Source: an uncultured Collinsella sp. (GTDB lineage: Bacteria; Actinomycetota; Coriobacteriia; Coriobacteriales; Coriobacteriaceae). From it: DNA of 43,386 nt. The notes beneath the pieces were generated by a model, which did not search any database, was not told where the DNA came from, and saw only the letters and a list, made by a program, of their open reading frames with translations. This document shows positions 17,801-25,413 of the stretch, one piece after another. The stretch spans positions 1 to 43,386 of the forward strand of contig CAADSP010000086.1 of NCBI GenBank assembly GCA_900751755.1, in the 5' to 3' direction. The translations under genes were made by a program, and so were the position numbers. Each line of letters begins with the position of its first letter. Position 1 is the first letter of the stretch.

Positions 17801-18616
17801 ATCGCCCGCCCGCGCGTGGTTATCCCCGTGTTCCCCGGCAACAACTGCGAGTACGATAGCGCCCGTGCCTTCCGCGCCGCCGGCGCCGAGGCCGACACCT
17901 TCGTGATCAACAACCTCACGCCCGAGGCCGTCGCCGAGAGCACCCACGAGCTTGCCCGCCGCATCCGTGCAAGCCAGATTGTCATGATCCCCGGCGGCTT
18001 CTCGGGCGGCGACGAGCCCGACGGCTCCGCCAAGTTCATCACGGCGTTCTTCCGCGCTCCCGAAGTCACCGAGGCAGTCCGCGACCTGCTCAAGGCCCGC
18101 GATGGCCTGATGCTGGGCATCTGCAACGGCTTCCAGGCCCTGATCAAGCTCGGCCTGGTGCCCTACGGTGACATCGTCGACGCCACGCCCGATGCGCCCA
18201 CGCTGACGTTCAACACTATCGGTCGCCATCAGAGCCGTCTGGTTCGCACCCGCATCTCGTCCAATCTGTCCCCGTGGCTGTCGCAGTGTAGCCTGGACGA
18301 CCCCTACACCGTCGCCATCAGCCACGGCGAGGGCCGCTTTGTCGCCAACGACGAGGTACTCGCCCAGCTTATCGCCAACGGCCAGGTCGCCACGCAGTAC
18401 GTGGGCGAGGACGGCAAGCCCAGCATGGATCTTTCCGTCAACCCCAACGGCTCCGCACTCGCCATCGAGGGTATCACGAGCCCCGACGGCCGTGTCCTGG
18501 GCAAGATGGGCCATGCCGAGCGTCGCGGCGACAACCTGTACCGCAACGTGCCCGAGCATGTCCCCGGCGATAAGTTCATGCCGATCTTCGAGAGCGGCGT
18601 AGCCTACTTCGCCTAA
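14870..18616 (+). CDS. purL: phosphoribosylformylglycinamidine synthase (single-chain PurL with glutaminase domain)
   Basis: A 1,248-residue enzyme making FGAM from FGAR, ATP and glutamine in de novo purine synthesis. Seen: an N-terminal PurS-like region, the linker motif SDHCRHTTF (W218 onward), the FGAM synthase core NETHNHPTEIEPFGG (N314 onward), an internal duplicated AIRS-like half, and a C-terminal class I glutaminase with nucleophile C1085 in GICNGFQ and the His/Glu pair in SHGEGR (H1152, E1154). The start is ATG 14870, after AGGAAGG; upstream in-frame codons back to 14762 lack a ribosome site. A candidate -10 TATCAT is at 14755-14760, leaving a ~100-nt leader in which I recognise no riboswitch. 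No other pur gene is adjacent. An intrinsic terminator follows. Confidence 0.97.
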   Translation: MVSRIYVEKKPGFDVEAQQLKGELTEILGIKGIEALRIINRYDVEGIDEELFRSCVPTVFSEPQVDVTYDELPASDGAVFAVEFLPGQFDQRADSASECVQLISQGERPAVRSAKVYMISGALDEAAIDAIKHYVVNPVEARIASLDLPETLYMETPEPQPVEVLDGFRELDEAGLAAFIADRGLAMDEADIAFCQQYFRDEDRDPTITEIRVIDTYWSDHCRHTTFGTVLDDVTIDDAVVQQAFDRYMEMRHELGRDAKPVCLMDMGTIGAKYLKKTGVMTDVDESEEINACTVKVKVDVDGEDQDWLFLFKNETHNHPTEIEPFGGAATCVGGAIRDPLSGRSYVYQAMRVTGAGDPTVPVSETLEGKLPQRKLVTTAAAGYSSYGNQIGLATGQVNELYHPGYVAKRMEVGAVVGATPANHVRRECPAPTDKIILLGGRTGRDGIGGATGSSKTQNTESIETSGAEVQKGNAPVERKLQRLFRRGDACRLIKRCNDFGAGGVSVAVGELADGLYVDLDTVTKKYDGLDGTELAISESQERMACAVADGDVEEFMGYAAEENLEATVIAEVTAEPRMRMAWNGVAIVDLSREFLNSNGAPKHQVAHVCARSVWQPSWAGTTLAERMTSLVTDLNVASNKGLSERFDSTIGAATVLMPFGGKTQLTPSSAMVAKFPVDGETTTASAMAWGFNPYLMEADQFAGAYLSVVESIAKLVAAGFEHKRAYLSFQEYFERLRTEAERWGKPTAAVLGALMAQVDLGAGAIGGKDSMSGSFEDEAGELNVPPTLISFAVAVGKAARAVSPEFKGLTHRVVRIAPATYGEDYRPDAQQLLAAFDAVEALTANGNALAISTPGYGCGAESLFKMCVGNQIGIELAEDVDVESLFTPLYGSFIVELAEDAELPEVADGVVVEPLGTTVEGYVIDTGSEVIELSELQEAWESGIEGVFAYRSADETPEVETIDFRAKDIHVYGGAKIARPRVVIPVFPGNNCEYDSARAFRAAGAEADTFVINNLTPEAVAESTHELARRIRASQIVMIPGGFSGGDEPDGSAKFITAFFRAPEVTEAVRDLLKARDGLMLGICNGFQALIKLGLVPYGDIVDATPDAPTLTFNTIGRHQSRLVRTRISSNLSPWLSQCSLDDPYTVAISHGEGRFVANDEVLAQLIANGQVATQYVGEDGKPSMDLSVNPNGSALAIEGITSPDGRVLGKMGHAERRGDNLYRNVPEHVPGDKFMPIFESGVAYFA

Positions 18617-18653
18617 ACCTTTCCCATCGGGTACAATCCCCTCGGGTAACAAC

Positions 18654-18690
18654 ACCCGCCACCGGCACACCCGGTGGCGGGTTCTTTTTT
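18654..18690 (+). terminator. rho-independent terminator of purL
   Basis: A perfect 12-bp GC-rich stem (ACCCGCCACCGG / CCGGTGGCGGGT) with a 5-nt loop, followed by TCTTTTTT. A textbook intrinsic terminator 37 nt after the purL stop. Confidence 0.95.
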
Positions 18691-18715
18691 GCTTCGCGCA
18701 TACAGGAAGGACATC

Positions 18716-19651
18716 ATGGAAAGCCGCAAGCCGTATCTCGCCACCCTGCCCGGACTTATCCTGGGCTGTCTTGTTTGCTGTGCGCTCTGGGGGTCGGCTT
18801 TCCCCTGCATCAAGATCGGCTACGCACTCTTTGGTATCCCAGCGCACGATAGCGCTTCGCAGCTGCTCTTTGCAGGTCTACGCTTTACGCTTGCCGGCGC
18901 CCTGGTTATCGTTGGGATGAGCGCGGCCCAACGCCGCCCCCTCATACCGCAAGCGCGCGACATCAAACCCATCTTTATCTTGTCGCTCTTTCAGACCATC
19001 GGTCAGTACTTCTTTTTCTATCTGGGCCTCTCGCGCGCCAGCGCCATGTCGAGCTCCATCATCGAGGCCAGCGCCAACTTCCTAGCCATCCTCTTTGCCG
19101 CCCTGGCGTTTCGCACCGAGAAGCTCAATACGGCCAAGGTGCTTGGCTGTGCACTGGGCTTTGCCGGCGTCGCGCTCGTCAACCTTTCGGGCGCGGATGG
19201 CACCTTTGGCTTCAGGCTCGATGGCGAGGGCTTTATCCTAGCCTCCACCGTCGCGGGTGCCCTTTCGACCTGCCTGATTGGCATCTTCTCGCGCGAGCAC
19301 GACGGCGTCTTGCTTGCCGGGTGGCAGTTCTTGGTCGGCGGCCTTGTCCTCACCGCCATCGGCTTTTTGATGGGTGGCGCGCTCTCCCCCACGGCGATTG
19401 CCCCCGCCATCGCGCTCATCATCTACATGGCGCTTATCTCCGCGGTCGCCTACTCGCTGTGGTCGCGCCTGCTTGCCGTCAACCCCGTCAGCCGCGTCTC
19501 GGTCTTTGGGTTTATGAACCCCGTCTTTGGTGTGCTGCTGAGCGCGCTGCTGCTCGGCGAAGGCGCGGGCACGAGCCCCGTTACCGTCATCGTTGCCCTG
19601 TTGTTGGTCTGCGGCGGCATCATCATCGTCAACAAACCCAAAAAAGCCTAG
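18716..19651 (+). CDS. EamA/DMT-family transporter
   Basis: A 311-residue membrane protein with about ten hydrophobic helices in two EamA repeats, as in drug/metabolite transporters. Seen: first-repeat LWGSAFPCIKIGYALFG and second-repeat ending VSVFGFMNPVFGVLLSALLLGE, a hallmark of the family. ATG 18716 is chosen for AGGAAGGA upstream; the purL terminator lies just before it, so the gene needs its own promoter. A stem-loop terminator follows at 19722. Substrate unknown (metabolite or amino acid efflux is typical). Confidence 0.9.
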   Translation: MESRKPYLATLPGLILGCLVCCALWGSAFPCIKIGYALFGIPAHDSASQLLFAGLRFTLAGALVIVGMSAAQRRPLIPQARDIKPIFILSLFQTIGQYFFFYLGLSRASAMSSSIIEASANFLAILFAALAFRTEKLNTAKVLGCALGFAGVALVNLSGADGTFGFRLDGEGFILASTVAGALSTCLIGIFSREHDGVLLAGWQFLVGGLVLTAIGFLMGGALSPTAIAPAIALIIYMALISAVAYSLWSRLLAVNPVSRVSVFGFMNPVFGVLLSALLLGEGAGTSPVTVIVALLLVCGGIIIVNKPKKA

Positions 19652-19721
19652 CGAACTGCCTCGTTCCAAGAAAAAACCGAGGCGTATCTTCGACAGCCGC
19701 TACTAATCCCGCCAACGCAAT

Positions 19722-19760
19722 AGGGGCGCACGACCATCCATGCGGTCGTGTGCCCCTTTT
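19722..19760 (+). terminator. intrinsic terminator between convergent genes
   Basis: A 14-bp stem (AGGGGCGCACGACC / GGTCGTGTGCCCCT, one G-U) with an 8-nt loop and a TTTTCCT tail. It ends the EamA transcript; on the opposite strand it abuts the stop of the GGDEF gene but has a poor U-run there. Confidence 0.85.
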
Positions 19761-19761
19761 C

Positions 19762-20904
19762 CTAGCGTATCTGAACGCCGGCTTTCTTTTTCTCGGCCTT
19801 GACGCGGTAGAGCTCCGCATCGGCAGCGCGAAGTAAGTCTTGCCAGGTATCAACACTATCGCCGACCCGCGCGTAACCGATGGACATCCGCAATGCATAC
19901 GGCACCTCGGCATGCGCGAGCTCGTCGTTGATTGTCGCGCACAGATGCATGATATCCTGTTCCGCCACTGCCTTTTGGAGCACCACGAACTCATCGCCAC
20001 CGTAGCGTGCGATAAAGCCACCAGACGCCGAGCAGACCTCTTTGAGCGCAGCGGATATAACCTGAAGAGCATGGTCGCCCTCCACATGTCCATAGCGATC
20101 GTTAATCTGCTTAAAGCCGTCGGCGTCCATCATGAGCAGATACACATCTTCGGCCTGATCCACATTTGAAAAGAGCGACAGCATATAGGTCTCAAAACGG
20201 TTGCGGTTGTTGAGTCCAGTCAACGGGTCGGTCGAGATGAGCTGCTCCTGGCAGATGATATAGAGCAGCAACATGCTAATCATTATGCCGACACAAAGGC
20301 CGGGCACCGAGCATACGACCTGAAAGGTACCGCCCACCAGGGCCGGAATGGCGAAAAATGCCAAGGTTCGATAGATAGCCTTCGTCTGTAGGCTCTCGAC
20401 CCTGCGAGATTGCACAAACGCATGCAGGGACGCATGTATAACGTAACAGTAGCTGACAATGGGCTGGATCATATAAGCAAAGCCGCGACGATACACGCCC
20501 TGCGAATCGATATAGAACAGGGCGTGCGTCCAGTAACTGGTAAACGCCAGCATGACCACCAGAGCCGTAGGCAACGTTACAAGCACCACCCTATAGCGCG
20601 AGGTCACAAGGCGAGAGCCCTGCATCGTCTCGGAATAGATAAACCAAATGAGACACGCGATGGCAAAGAGCGAAAACGAAACCGCGTTGGAAATCCAGTT
20701 GGCAGCAATACCCAACGTGCCGTCCGCACCATCCGAAAGCGTCCAGATCATATCGAATAATATGTACGCGGCAGAGGTGTAGCCAAGCATGCTAAACAAT
20801 AGTTGCAGGGTGCTCGAGAACAAGGAGCGACGACTTCGCGCGGCAAGCCCGATAAGAACAATCATGCATAGCAGGAATATCTCAATCTTGAGTGCCTTAA
20901 CCAC
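19762..20904 (-). CDS. membrane-anchored diguanylate cyclase (GGDEF)
   Basis: A 380-residue protein with about seven membrane helices (residues ~1-220) followed by one GGDEF domain that makes c-di-GMP from two GTP. Seen: STDPLTGLNNRNRFE at the domain start, MMDADGFKQINDRYGH for Mg/GTP binding and an intact RYGGDEF active site. The inhibitory RxxD I-site five residues upstream is absent, so product inhibition is probably lost. No EAL or HD-GYP partner lies in the window. I prefer GTG 20904, well placed after AAGGGATGG, over the in-frame TTG at 20922. The N-terminal segment looks like a sensor, ligand unknown. Confidence 0.9.
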   Translation of the reverse strand: MVKALKIEIFLLCMIVLIGLAARSRRSLFSSTLQLLFSMLGYTSAAYILFDMIWTLSDGADGTLGIAANWISNAVSFSLFAIACLIWFIYSETMQGSRLVTSRYRVVLVTLPTALVVMLAFTSYWTHALFYIDSQGVYRRGFAYMIQPIVSYCYVIHASLHAFVQSRRVESLQTKAIYRTLAFFAIPALVGGTFQVVCSVPGLCVGIMISMLLLYIICQEQLISTDPLTGLNNRNRFETYMLSLFSNVDQAEDVYLLMMDADGFKQINDRYGHVEGDHALQVISAALKEVCSASGGFIARYGGDEFVVLQKAVAEQDIMHLCATINDELAHAEVPYALRMSIGYARVGDSVDTWQDLLRAADAELYRVKAEKKKAGVQIR

Positions 20905-20969
20905 TAGACGCCATCCCTTCAATATCCGAATGGTCAGAATCGCCCAATTCGAATCAGGGCAATAAACAC

Positions 20970-20994
20970 CCCTTTACTCCGCAGGGGTAAAGGG
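20970..20994. repeat. 8-bp inverted repeat upstream of the GGDEF gene
   Basis: CCCTTTAC and GTAAAGGG flank a 9-nt loop, about 66 bp upstream of the GGDEF start and downstream of the kdgT terminator. It could be an operator for the GGDEF promoter or a second hairpin of the kdgT transcript end; the sequence does not distinguish. Confidence 0.4.
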
Positions 20995-21006
20995 AATCAT
21001 AGCAAA

Positions 21007-21046
21007 GCGCCCGAACATCACTGCAAAACAGTTTCTGTTCGGGCGC
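21007..21046 (-). terminator. terminator of the KdgT-like gene
   Basis: A perfect 11-bp stem (GCGCCCGAACA / TGTTCGGGCGC) with an inner ACTG/CAGT mini-stem in its 18-nt loop. On the minus strand it is followed by TTTGCT. It lies 47 nt past the kdgT-like stop. Confidence 0.65.
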
Positions 21047-21093
21047 TCGGACGGCGCGAATTGCACGCCGGAATCAATTATCGGTAACGGCCG

Positions 21094-22116
21094 TTACTCG
21101 CCGTCGATGTCGGTCGCGACGGCCTCCTCGATGGCCTCGACACCGGCAGGCGACAGGTCCTCCTTGCCCTGGCAGAACTTCTTGTCGACCCAGCCGGTCA
21201 GAATCGGAGCCATGATTGCCGTGATGATAACGGCAGTGGCGATCTGGGCGTACGCGGTGGGCGCAAGCTCGGCGTAGCGCGGCGCGACCTCGGCGAGAGC
21301 AACCGGCGTGGTCATAGCCGTGCCGGCGATGGTGGAACAAGCCACGGCAGCCTTGCCGTTACCACCGCACAGGCGCTCGAACGCAAAGGTGATGGGACCG
21401 ACGACAAACAGCGTGACAAGGCCCAGCAAGATGCCGGAAATACCACCGGTGATAAAGCTCGACAGGCTCATGGACGCGCCAAGCTGAAATCCGATGACGG
21501 CAATCGCAGGGTTGGCACCGGGAACTAGCAGGTTCTTGATAAACGGGAACAGGTTGCCCAGAACCATGCCGATAACGAGCGGCAAAATGGAGCCGATGAT
21601 AGTACCGACAGGGATGTTGGCAAGGCCCGAAACACCAAGGATGATCATCGTGACGGCGGGGCCGGCCGTAAAGAACAGGATACCGACGGCGCCCTGCTCG
21701 GACTCATCGCCGAACTCGCCCATGATGCCCGTATAGAGCGCCATGTTGCAAAACGTAATGCCGCCGATGATAGACACGGAGCTCAGACCCAGGAAGTTAT
21801 CGTTAAAGAAATATGCCACGCCCAGGCCGAGAGCCGCTGCGACGACCAGCTTGGGAATCAGCACGACGATGCCGGTCTTGATGGCGCCCGGCGTGGACTT
21901 GAAGCTGATGCCGGCGCCCACAAACAGCAGGATCGCGGCGACGATGGTATTGGAGCCACCGCGGCAGGCAGCCGTAAAGAAGCCGCCGATCTCAAAAACC
22001 TGCGGGCAGAAGGTGTTGAGCAAAAGACCGACGATCATCGGATAGATCATGATGTCGCCCGGGATGCGCGGGACCTTGAATTTCTTTTGCTCGTTGGCGG
22101 TCGCTTCCTGTGCCAT
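21094..22116 (-). CDS. 2-keto-3-deoxygluconate permease family protein
   Basis: A 340-residue membrane protein matching the KdgT family (PF03812). Seen: N-terminal PRIPGDIMIYPMIVGLLLNTF, then GAGISFKSTPGAIKTG, ITFCNMALYTGIMGEFGD and C-terminal AVACSTIAGTAMTTPVALAE, with about ten hydrophobic segments. ATG 22116 has GGGGG 4-8 nt upstream. In Enterobacteria KdgT imports KDG from pectin breakdown; here no kdgK, kdgA or uronate gene is adjacent, so the substrate is inferred from family only. Confidence 0.88.
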   Translation of the reverse strand: MAQEATANEQKKFKVPRIPGDIMIYPMIVGLLLNTFCPQVFEIGGFFTAACRGGSNTIVAAILLFVGAGISFKSTPGAIKTGIVVLIPKLVVAAALGLGVAYFFNDNFLGLSSVSIIGGITFCNMALYTGIMGEFGDESEQGAVGILFFTAGPAVTMIILGVSGLANIPVGTIIGSILPLVIGMVLGNLFPFIKNLLVPGANPAIAVIGFQLGASMSLSSFITGGISGILLGLVTLFVVGPITFAFERLCGGNGKAAVACSTIAGTAMTTPVALAEVAPRYAELAPTAYAQIATAVIITAIMAPILTGWVDKKFCQGKEDLSPAGVEAIEEAVATDIDGE

Positions 22117-22266
22117 GAAACCCCCATTTCCGCTGACGGTGTACAAAAGCCCACGTCACGCTTTGCTACAGTAAAGTTTGACCATGGTACCAGAAGAAAT
22201 AGACCAGCTCGGTGAAAAATTCGACAAGTTGGGATGGAACGAGATTCGGCGCCCGCGACGCCACCC

Positions 22267-22590
22267 CTATATAAGGCTCAAGACGATATAGAGTACGATG
22301 CCCGAGACGCAGCACCACAGCATCGATTTTGTCTTGACCGCCACGACCACGACGCCGGCGGCCGCAATCCAGGGGACCAAGGCAGGTCAGAGTCCCGCGT
22401 CGAACGCGCCGGGGCTCACCAAGTCGTTGGCGACCAGCGCGGCAAAGGCAGCGGGCGGGATATAGCCCAGGGCCTCGGTAATGCGGGGCGACAGGGTCCG
22501 CCCGCGCAAGGCGAACGCCGGCGCGATGCGAAAGAACGCGATAGCAGCCCACGACGACAGCCACAGAACCAAGAACTCGTTAACGGGCAT
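22267..22590 (-). pseudogene. azlD: AzlD-family branched-chain amino acid exporter subunit, interrupted by in-frame TGA
   Basis: ATG 22590 overlaps the azlC 3' end by 11 bp, the standard azlCD arrangement. The first 67 codons read MPVNEFLVLWLSSWAAIAFF and continue as a typical AzlD N-terminal half. A TGA at 22389-22387 then stops translation. The same frame continues for 39 sense codons (PALVPWIAAAGVVVVAVKTK, then a hydrophobic helix ending SLI) to TAG at 22269-22267. The restored length of ~107 residues equals a normal AzlD. The cause is most simply one substitution in a sense codon such as TGG. Either azlD is broken, the truncated 67-residue form works, or TGA is read through. The expected C-terminal helix is coding-like, suggesting a recent change. 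Confidence 0.8.
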
Positions 22591-23272
22591 CGCGGGCACC
22601 TCTTCCGTCAAATACAGCATCGCACGCCAGCGCAATGGCAATGCCGACCACGACGCTTGCCGGCACGGCAATATTCGTGAGGCCCAAGAACTTGCATACG
22701 GCGACGGACACCGCGCCCGAAACCGCCGCGACAACGTTGCCGCGTGACAGCCGCTGCGAAAAGAGCAGGCAGATAAAGAGTGAGGTGCAGACAAAGGCTG
22801 CAATGGCGGTGGGAACATCGACAACGGCGCCGACGATGGCGCCCGTCGTACACGAAACGCCCCATGTTGCGATAAGGATCACGTTGAGCACGAAGGACTC
22901 GCGCGGGCCCCAATCCTCCCCTTCAACCAACTTGGCAAGCGAGATGCCGTATGCCTCCTCGGTAAGTGTCGCGGCAACAGCCAGCGTCTGACGCTTCGAG
23001 GCACCCCTCAGATGCGGTGCGATCGATGCCGAGTAAAGCGCAAAGCGCGAGGAGATTGCGGCGACGCTCGCGACGATCGATGCTGCAGGCACACCCGCCA
23101 GCCACAGGTTGCAGATCATAAACTGCCCGCTGCCCGTCACAAACGTGCTGCTCAGAGCAAAGACCATCCAGGGCTCCATTCCCGTCTGCCCCATGATCAT
23201 TCCGCACGGCGCGCCTATTGCAACATAGGTAAGCATCACCGGCCAGACGGTTCTAACGATTTTGAGCACCAT
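22580..23272 (-). CDS. azlC: AzlC-family branched-chain amino acid export permease
   Basis: A 230-residue membrane protein of the AzlC family (PF03591), the large subunit of branched-chain amino acid exporters. Seen: MLTYVAIGAPCGMIMGQ near the N-terminus, STFVTGSGQFMICNLW, ALYSASIAPHLRG and LTEEAYGIS, all in family order, with about six hydrophobic segments. ATG 23272 has a modest AGGATGAG upstream; a TTG-initiated extension to 23341 is unlikely. It is translationally coupled to the interrupted azlD, so export function may be compromised. Confidence 0.88.
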   Translation of the reverse strand: MVLKIVRTVWPVMLTYVAIGAPCGMIMGQTGMEPWMVFALSSTFVTGSGQFMICNLWLAGVPAASIVASVAAISSRFALYSASIAPHLRGASKRQTLAVAATLTEEAYGISLAKLVEGEDWGPRESFVLNVILIATWGVSCTTGAIVGAVVDVPTAIAAFVCTSLFICLLFSQRLSRGNVVAAVSGAVSVAVCKFLGLTNIAVPASVVVGIAIALACDAVFDGRGARDAR

Positions 23273-23398
23273 ACGCTTCTCATCCTGACAAGGTCTCCGA
23301 GCCGCATGTAGCGATACGGCAGAATCATCATCCGACAGCAACCGAGTTCACCTACAATTGCCACCGGATCGAAAGACACAACTTTTTAGGAAGTCATT

Positions 23399-24211
23399 AT
23401 GACAGCTATCGATCGAGACCGGGCGCGCGCGGCCTTCAAAAGCTACACCGATGCCTACGACGCCACCAACCCACGCATCGCGCTCAAAATCGAGCATACG
23501 TACCACGTGGCCGAGGCATGCGATGCCGTAGCGCGCGAGCAGGGCTGGTCGTCAGAAGATATTGACCTGGCATGGCTTTGCGGCCTGCTACACGATATGG
23601 GCCGCTTTGAGCAGCTGCGACGCTGGGACACCTTTAAGGACGCCGAGAGCATGAGCCATGCGGCGCTGGGCATCGAGGTCCTCTTTGGCGAGAATCCCGC
23701 CGATGCACCCGCCACGACAAACATCCGTGACTTTATCGAAACCGGTGCGCATGACGAGCTCATCCGAGCGAGCATCGCCTATCACAGCGACTTTCGCCTG
23801 CCGGCACAACTCGACGAGCGTACACGGTGCTTCTGCGATATCGTGCGCGATGGCGACAAGATCGACATTATGCGCACCATCGCCGACAGCACCGTCGATA
23901 CCATCCTCAAGGTGGATGAGGACGCGTTTCTAGCCAGTCGCTTCTCGGTACCGACACTTGCCGCCTTTGACGAGCACCGCTGCGTCGCACGCGATGAACG
24001 CAACGAGCCCGCAGACTACCTGGTGGGACTCATCTGCTTTATGTTTGAGCTCGTCTATCCAGCAAGCCGCGCGCTGGCGCGCGAACAGGGCGATATCCAC
24101 CGCCTGCTCGACGCGCCCTTTGGCATTACGCGGCCCTTTACCGACCCCGCCACGCAGGCGACTTGGAGCCGCCTTAAGGACGAGATGCGCGACTGGCTGG
24201 CGCGCGCCTAG
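23399..24211 (+). CDS. HD-domain phosphohydrolase
   Basis: A 270-residue soluble protein with a metal-binding HD domain. Seen: H33 in KIEHTYHV, the HD pair H65-D66 in GLLHDMGRFEQL and the later Asp in IVRDGDKIDIM, the full H...HD...D set. Domains of this type hydrolyse nucleotides or phosphoesters; the exact substrate is unknown. ATG 23399 has TAGGAAG upstream, and a TACAAT -10 candidate is at 23353-23358. Its stop overlaps the convergent etfA stop by 4 bp (24208-24211), leaving no room for a separate terminator. Confidence 0.88.
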   Translation: MTAIDRDRARAAFKSYTDAYDATNPRIALKIEHTYHVAEACDAVAREQGWSSEDIDLAWLCGLLHDMGRFEQLRRWDTFKDAESMSHAALGIEVLFGENPADAPATTNIRDFIETGAHDELIRASIAYHSDFRLPAQLDERTRCFCDIVRDGDKIDIMRTIADSTVDTILKVDEDAFLASRFSVPTLAAFDEHRCVARDERNEPADYLVGLICFMFELVYPASRALAREQGDIHRLLDAPFGITRPFTDPATQATWSRLKDEMRDWLARA

Positions 24212-25413
24212 CGCTCAAGCTGGGCCAGCAGTTCCTCGACGACCTCGACGGCATCGCCGACAACCTTGTACTGGGCAGCACCAAAGATGGGGGCATCCGG
24301 GTCCTCGTTGATGGCGATAATGCACTCTGCCCCACCGATGCCGGCAAGATGCTGGATAGCGCCCGAAACACCGATACTCACGAGAAGCTTGGGCGAAACC
24401 GATACGCCGGTCTGGCCAATCTGATGGCGATACTCCAACCAGCCGGCCTCCACGACAGGTCGCGTGCAACCAAGCTCGGCTCCCAGAGCCTCGGCGAGCC
24501 TTCGCATCAGGGGCAGATTCTTCTTGGAGCCAATGCCGCGGCCCACCACGACCAAGCGTTCGGCATCGGCGATCGAGGCCTGCTGCCTCCACTCCTCGGC
24601 GGGAATCGAGATCTCGACACGAGCCTTAGCATCATCCGCAAGCGATATCTGGGTGATCGTACCGGAGCGGTCGTAGTCAAAGTCGGGCGCCTTAAAGATG
24701 CCGGGACGAACCGTTGCCATCTGGGGACGATGATTGGGGCAGACGATGGTGGCCATCAGGTTGCCGCCAAACGCCGGACGCGTCTGTTGCAGCAGTCCCG
24801 TCTCCGTATCCATCGAAAGTGCGGTGCAGTCAGCCGTAAGGCCCGTCTGCAAGCGCACGGCAACGCCGGGTGCCAGTTCGCGGCCAAAAGCGGTCGCACC
24901 GTATAGGATGGCCTCGGGTTTGCGTTCGGCTACCAAATCGCAGATCAAGCGGGCGTAGACCTCCGCATCGTTTTGGCGCAGGCGCTCGTCGCGACAGGCC
25001 AGGACTTCGTCGGCGCCCGCGCAAACCAGATGCTCCAGGTCGCCGAGAGAACCCTCGGGACCCATACCGATCAGTGCCACCAGACGGCAGTCGCGAGCAT
25101 CGGCAAGCTCGCGGCCCTTGCCCATAAGCTCATAGGCAACGGGAGTCACCGTATCGTGCTCGTCGGTCTGCGCGAATACCCAAATGTCTCGATATGCATC
25201 AAGGTCCACCGCACCAGCGGCCTCGTCACGCTCGATCGAGATAGCGTTGACAGGGCAGGCGTCGACGCACCCACCGCATAGGATGCAGCCGTCGGTTACG
25301 CGGGCGCATCGGCTGGGTCGCTCGCCTTCCACTACGATGCCGCCCGAGGCACAGGCGCGAACGCAGCGACCGCAGCCGATACAGGCTTCGCTATCGATAA
25401 TCAGTCCGCTCAT
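24208..25413 (-). CDS. electron transfer flavoprotein alpha subunit with N-terminal 2x[4Fe-4S] ferredoxin domain
   Basis: A 401-residue EtfA. Seen: two CxxCxxCxxxC motifs (C11/C14/C17/C21 and C43/C46/C49/C53) forming a bacterial ferredoxin domain, then the EtfA N-domain from residue ~75, and the C-terminal FAD-binding domain with VVGRGIGSKKN, QIGQTGVSVSPKL and GVSGAIQHLAGI. A ferredoxin-fused EtfA is typical of electron-bifurcating or ferredoxin-linked ETFs such as LctC of Acetobacterium. It follows etfB with no gap (TAG then ATG). It would hand electrons from the dehydrogenase at 26232-27833 towards ferredoxin/NAD. Confidence 0.93.
   Translation of the reverse strand: MSGLIIDSEACIGCGRCVRACASGGIVVEGERPSRCARVTDGCILCGGCVDACPVNAISIERDEAAGAVDLDAYRDIWVFAQTDEHDTVTPVAYELMGKGRELADARDCRLVALIGMGPEGSLGDLEHLVCAGADEVLACRDERLRQNDAEVYARLICDLVAERKPEAILYGATAFGRELAPGVAVRLQTGLTADCTALSMDTETGLLQQTRPAFGGNLMATIVCPNHRPQMATVRPGIFKAPDFDYDRSGTITQISLADDAKARVEISIPAEEWRQQASIADAERLVVVGRGIGSKKNLPLMRRLAEALGAELGCTRPVVEAGWLEYRHQIGQTGVSVSPKLLVSIGVSGAIQHLAGIGGAECIIAINEDPDAPIFGAAQYKVVGDAVEVVEELLAQLER

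Noticed and set aside
14852..18847. A nearly 4-kb open frame antisense to purL
   Set aside because: It encodes low-complexity Gly/Ala/Asp/His/Leu-rich sequence with no recognisable domain; such antisense openness is a by-product of GC-rich codon usage opposite a strongly supported PurL.
22387..22389. TGA in azlD as a selenocysteine codon
   Set aside because: AzlD is not a selenoprotein family, the position lies in a loop before a membrane helix, and no SECIS-like hairpin is obvious immediately downstream.
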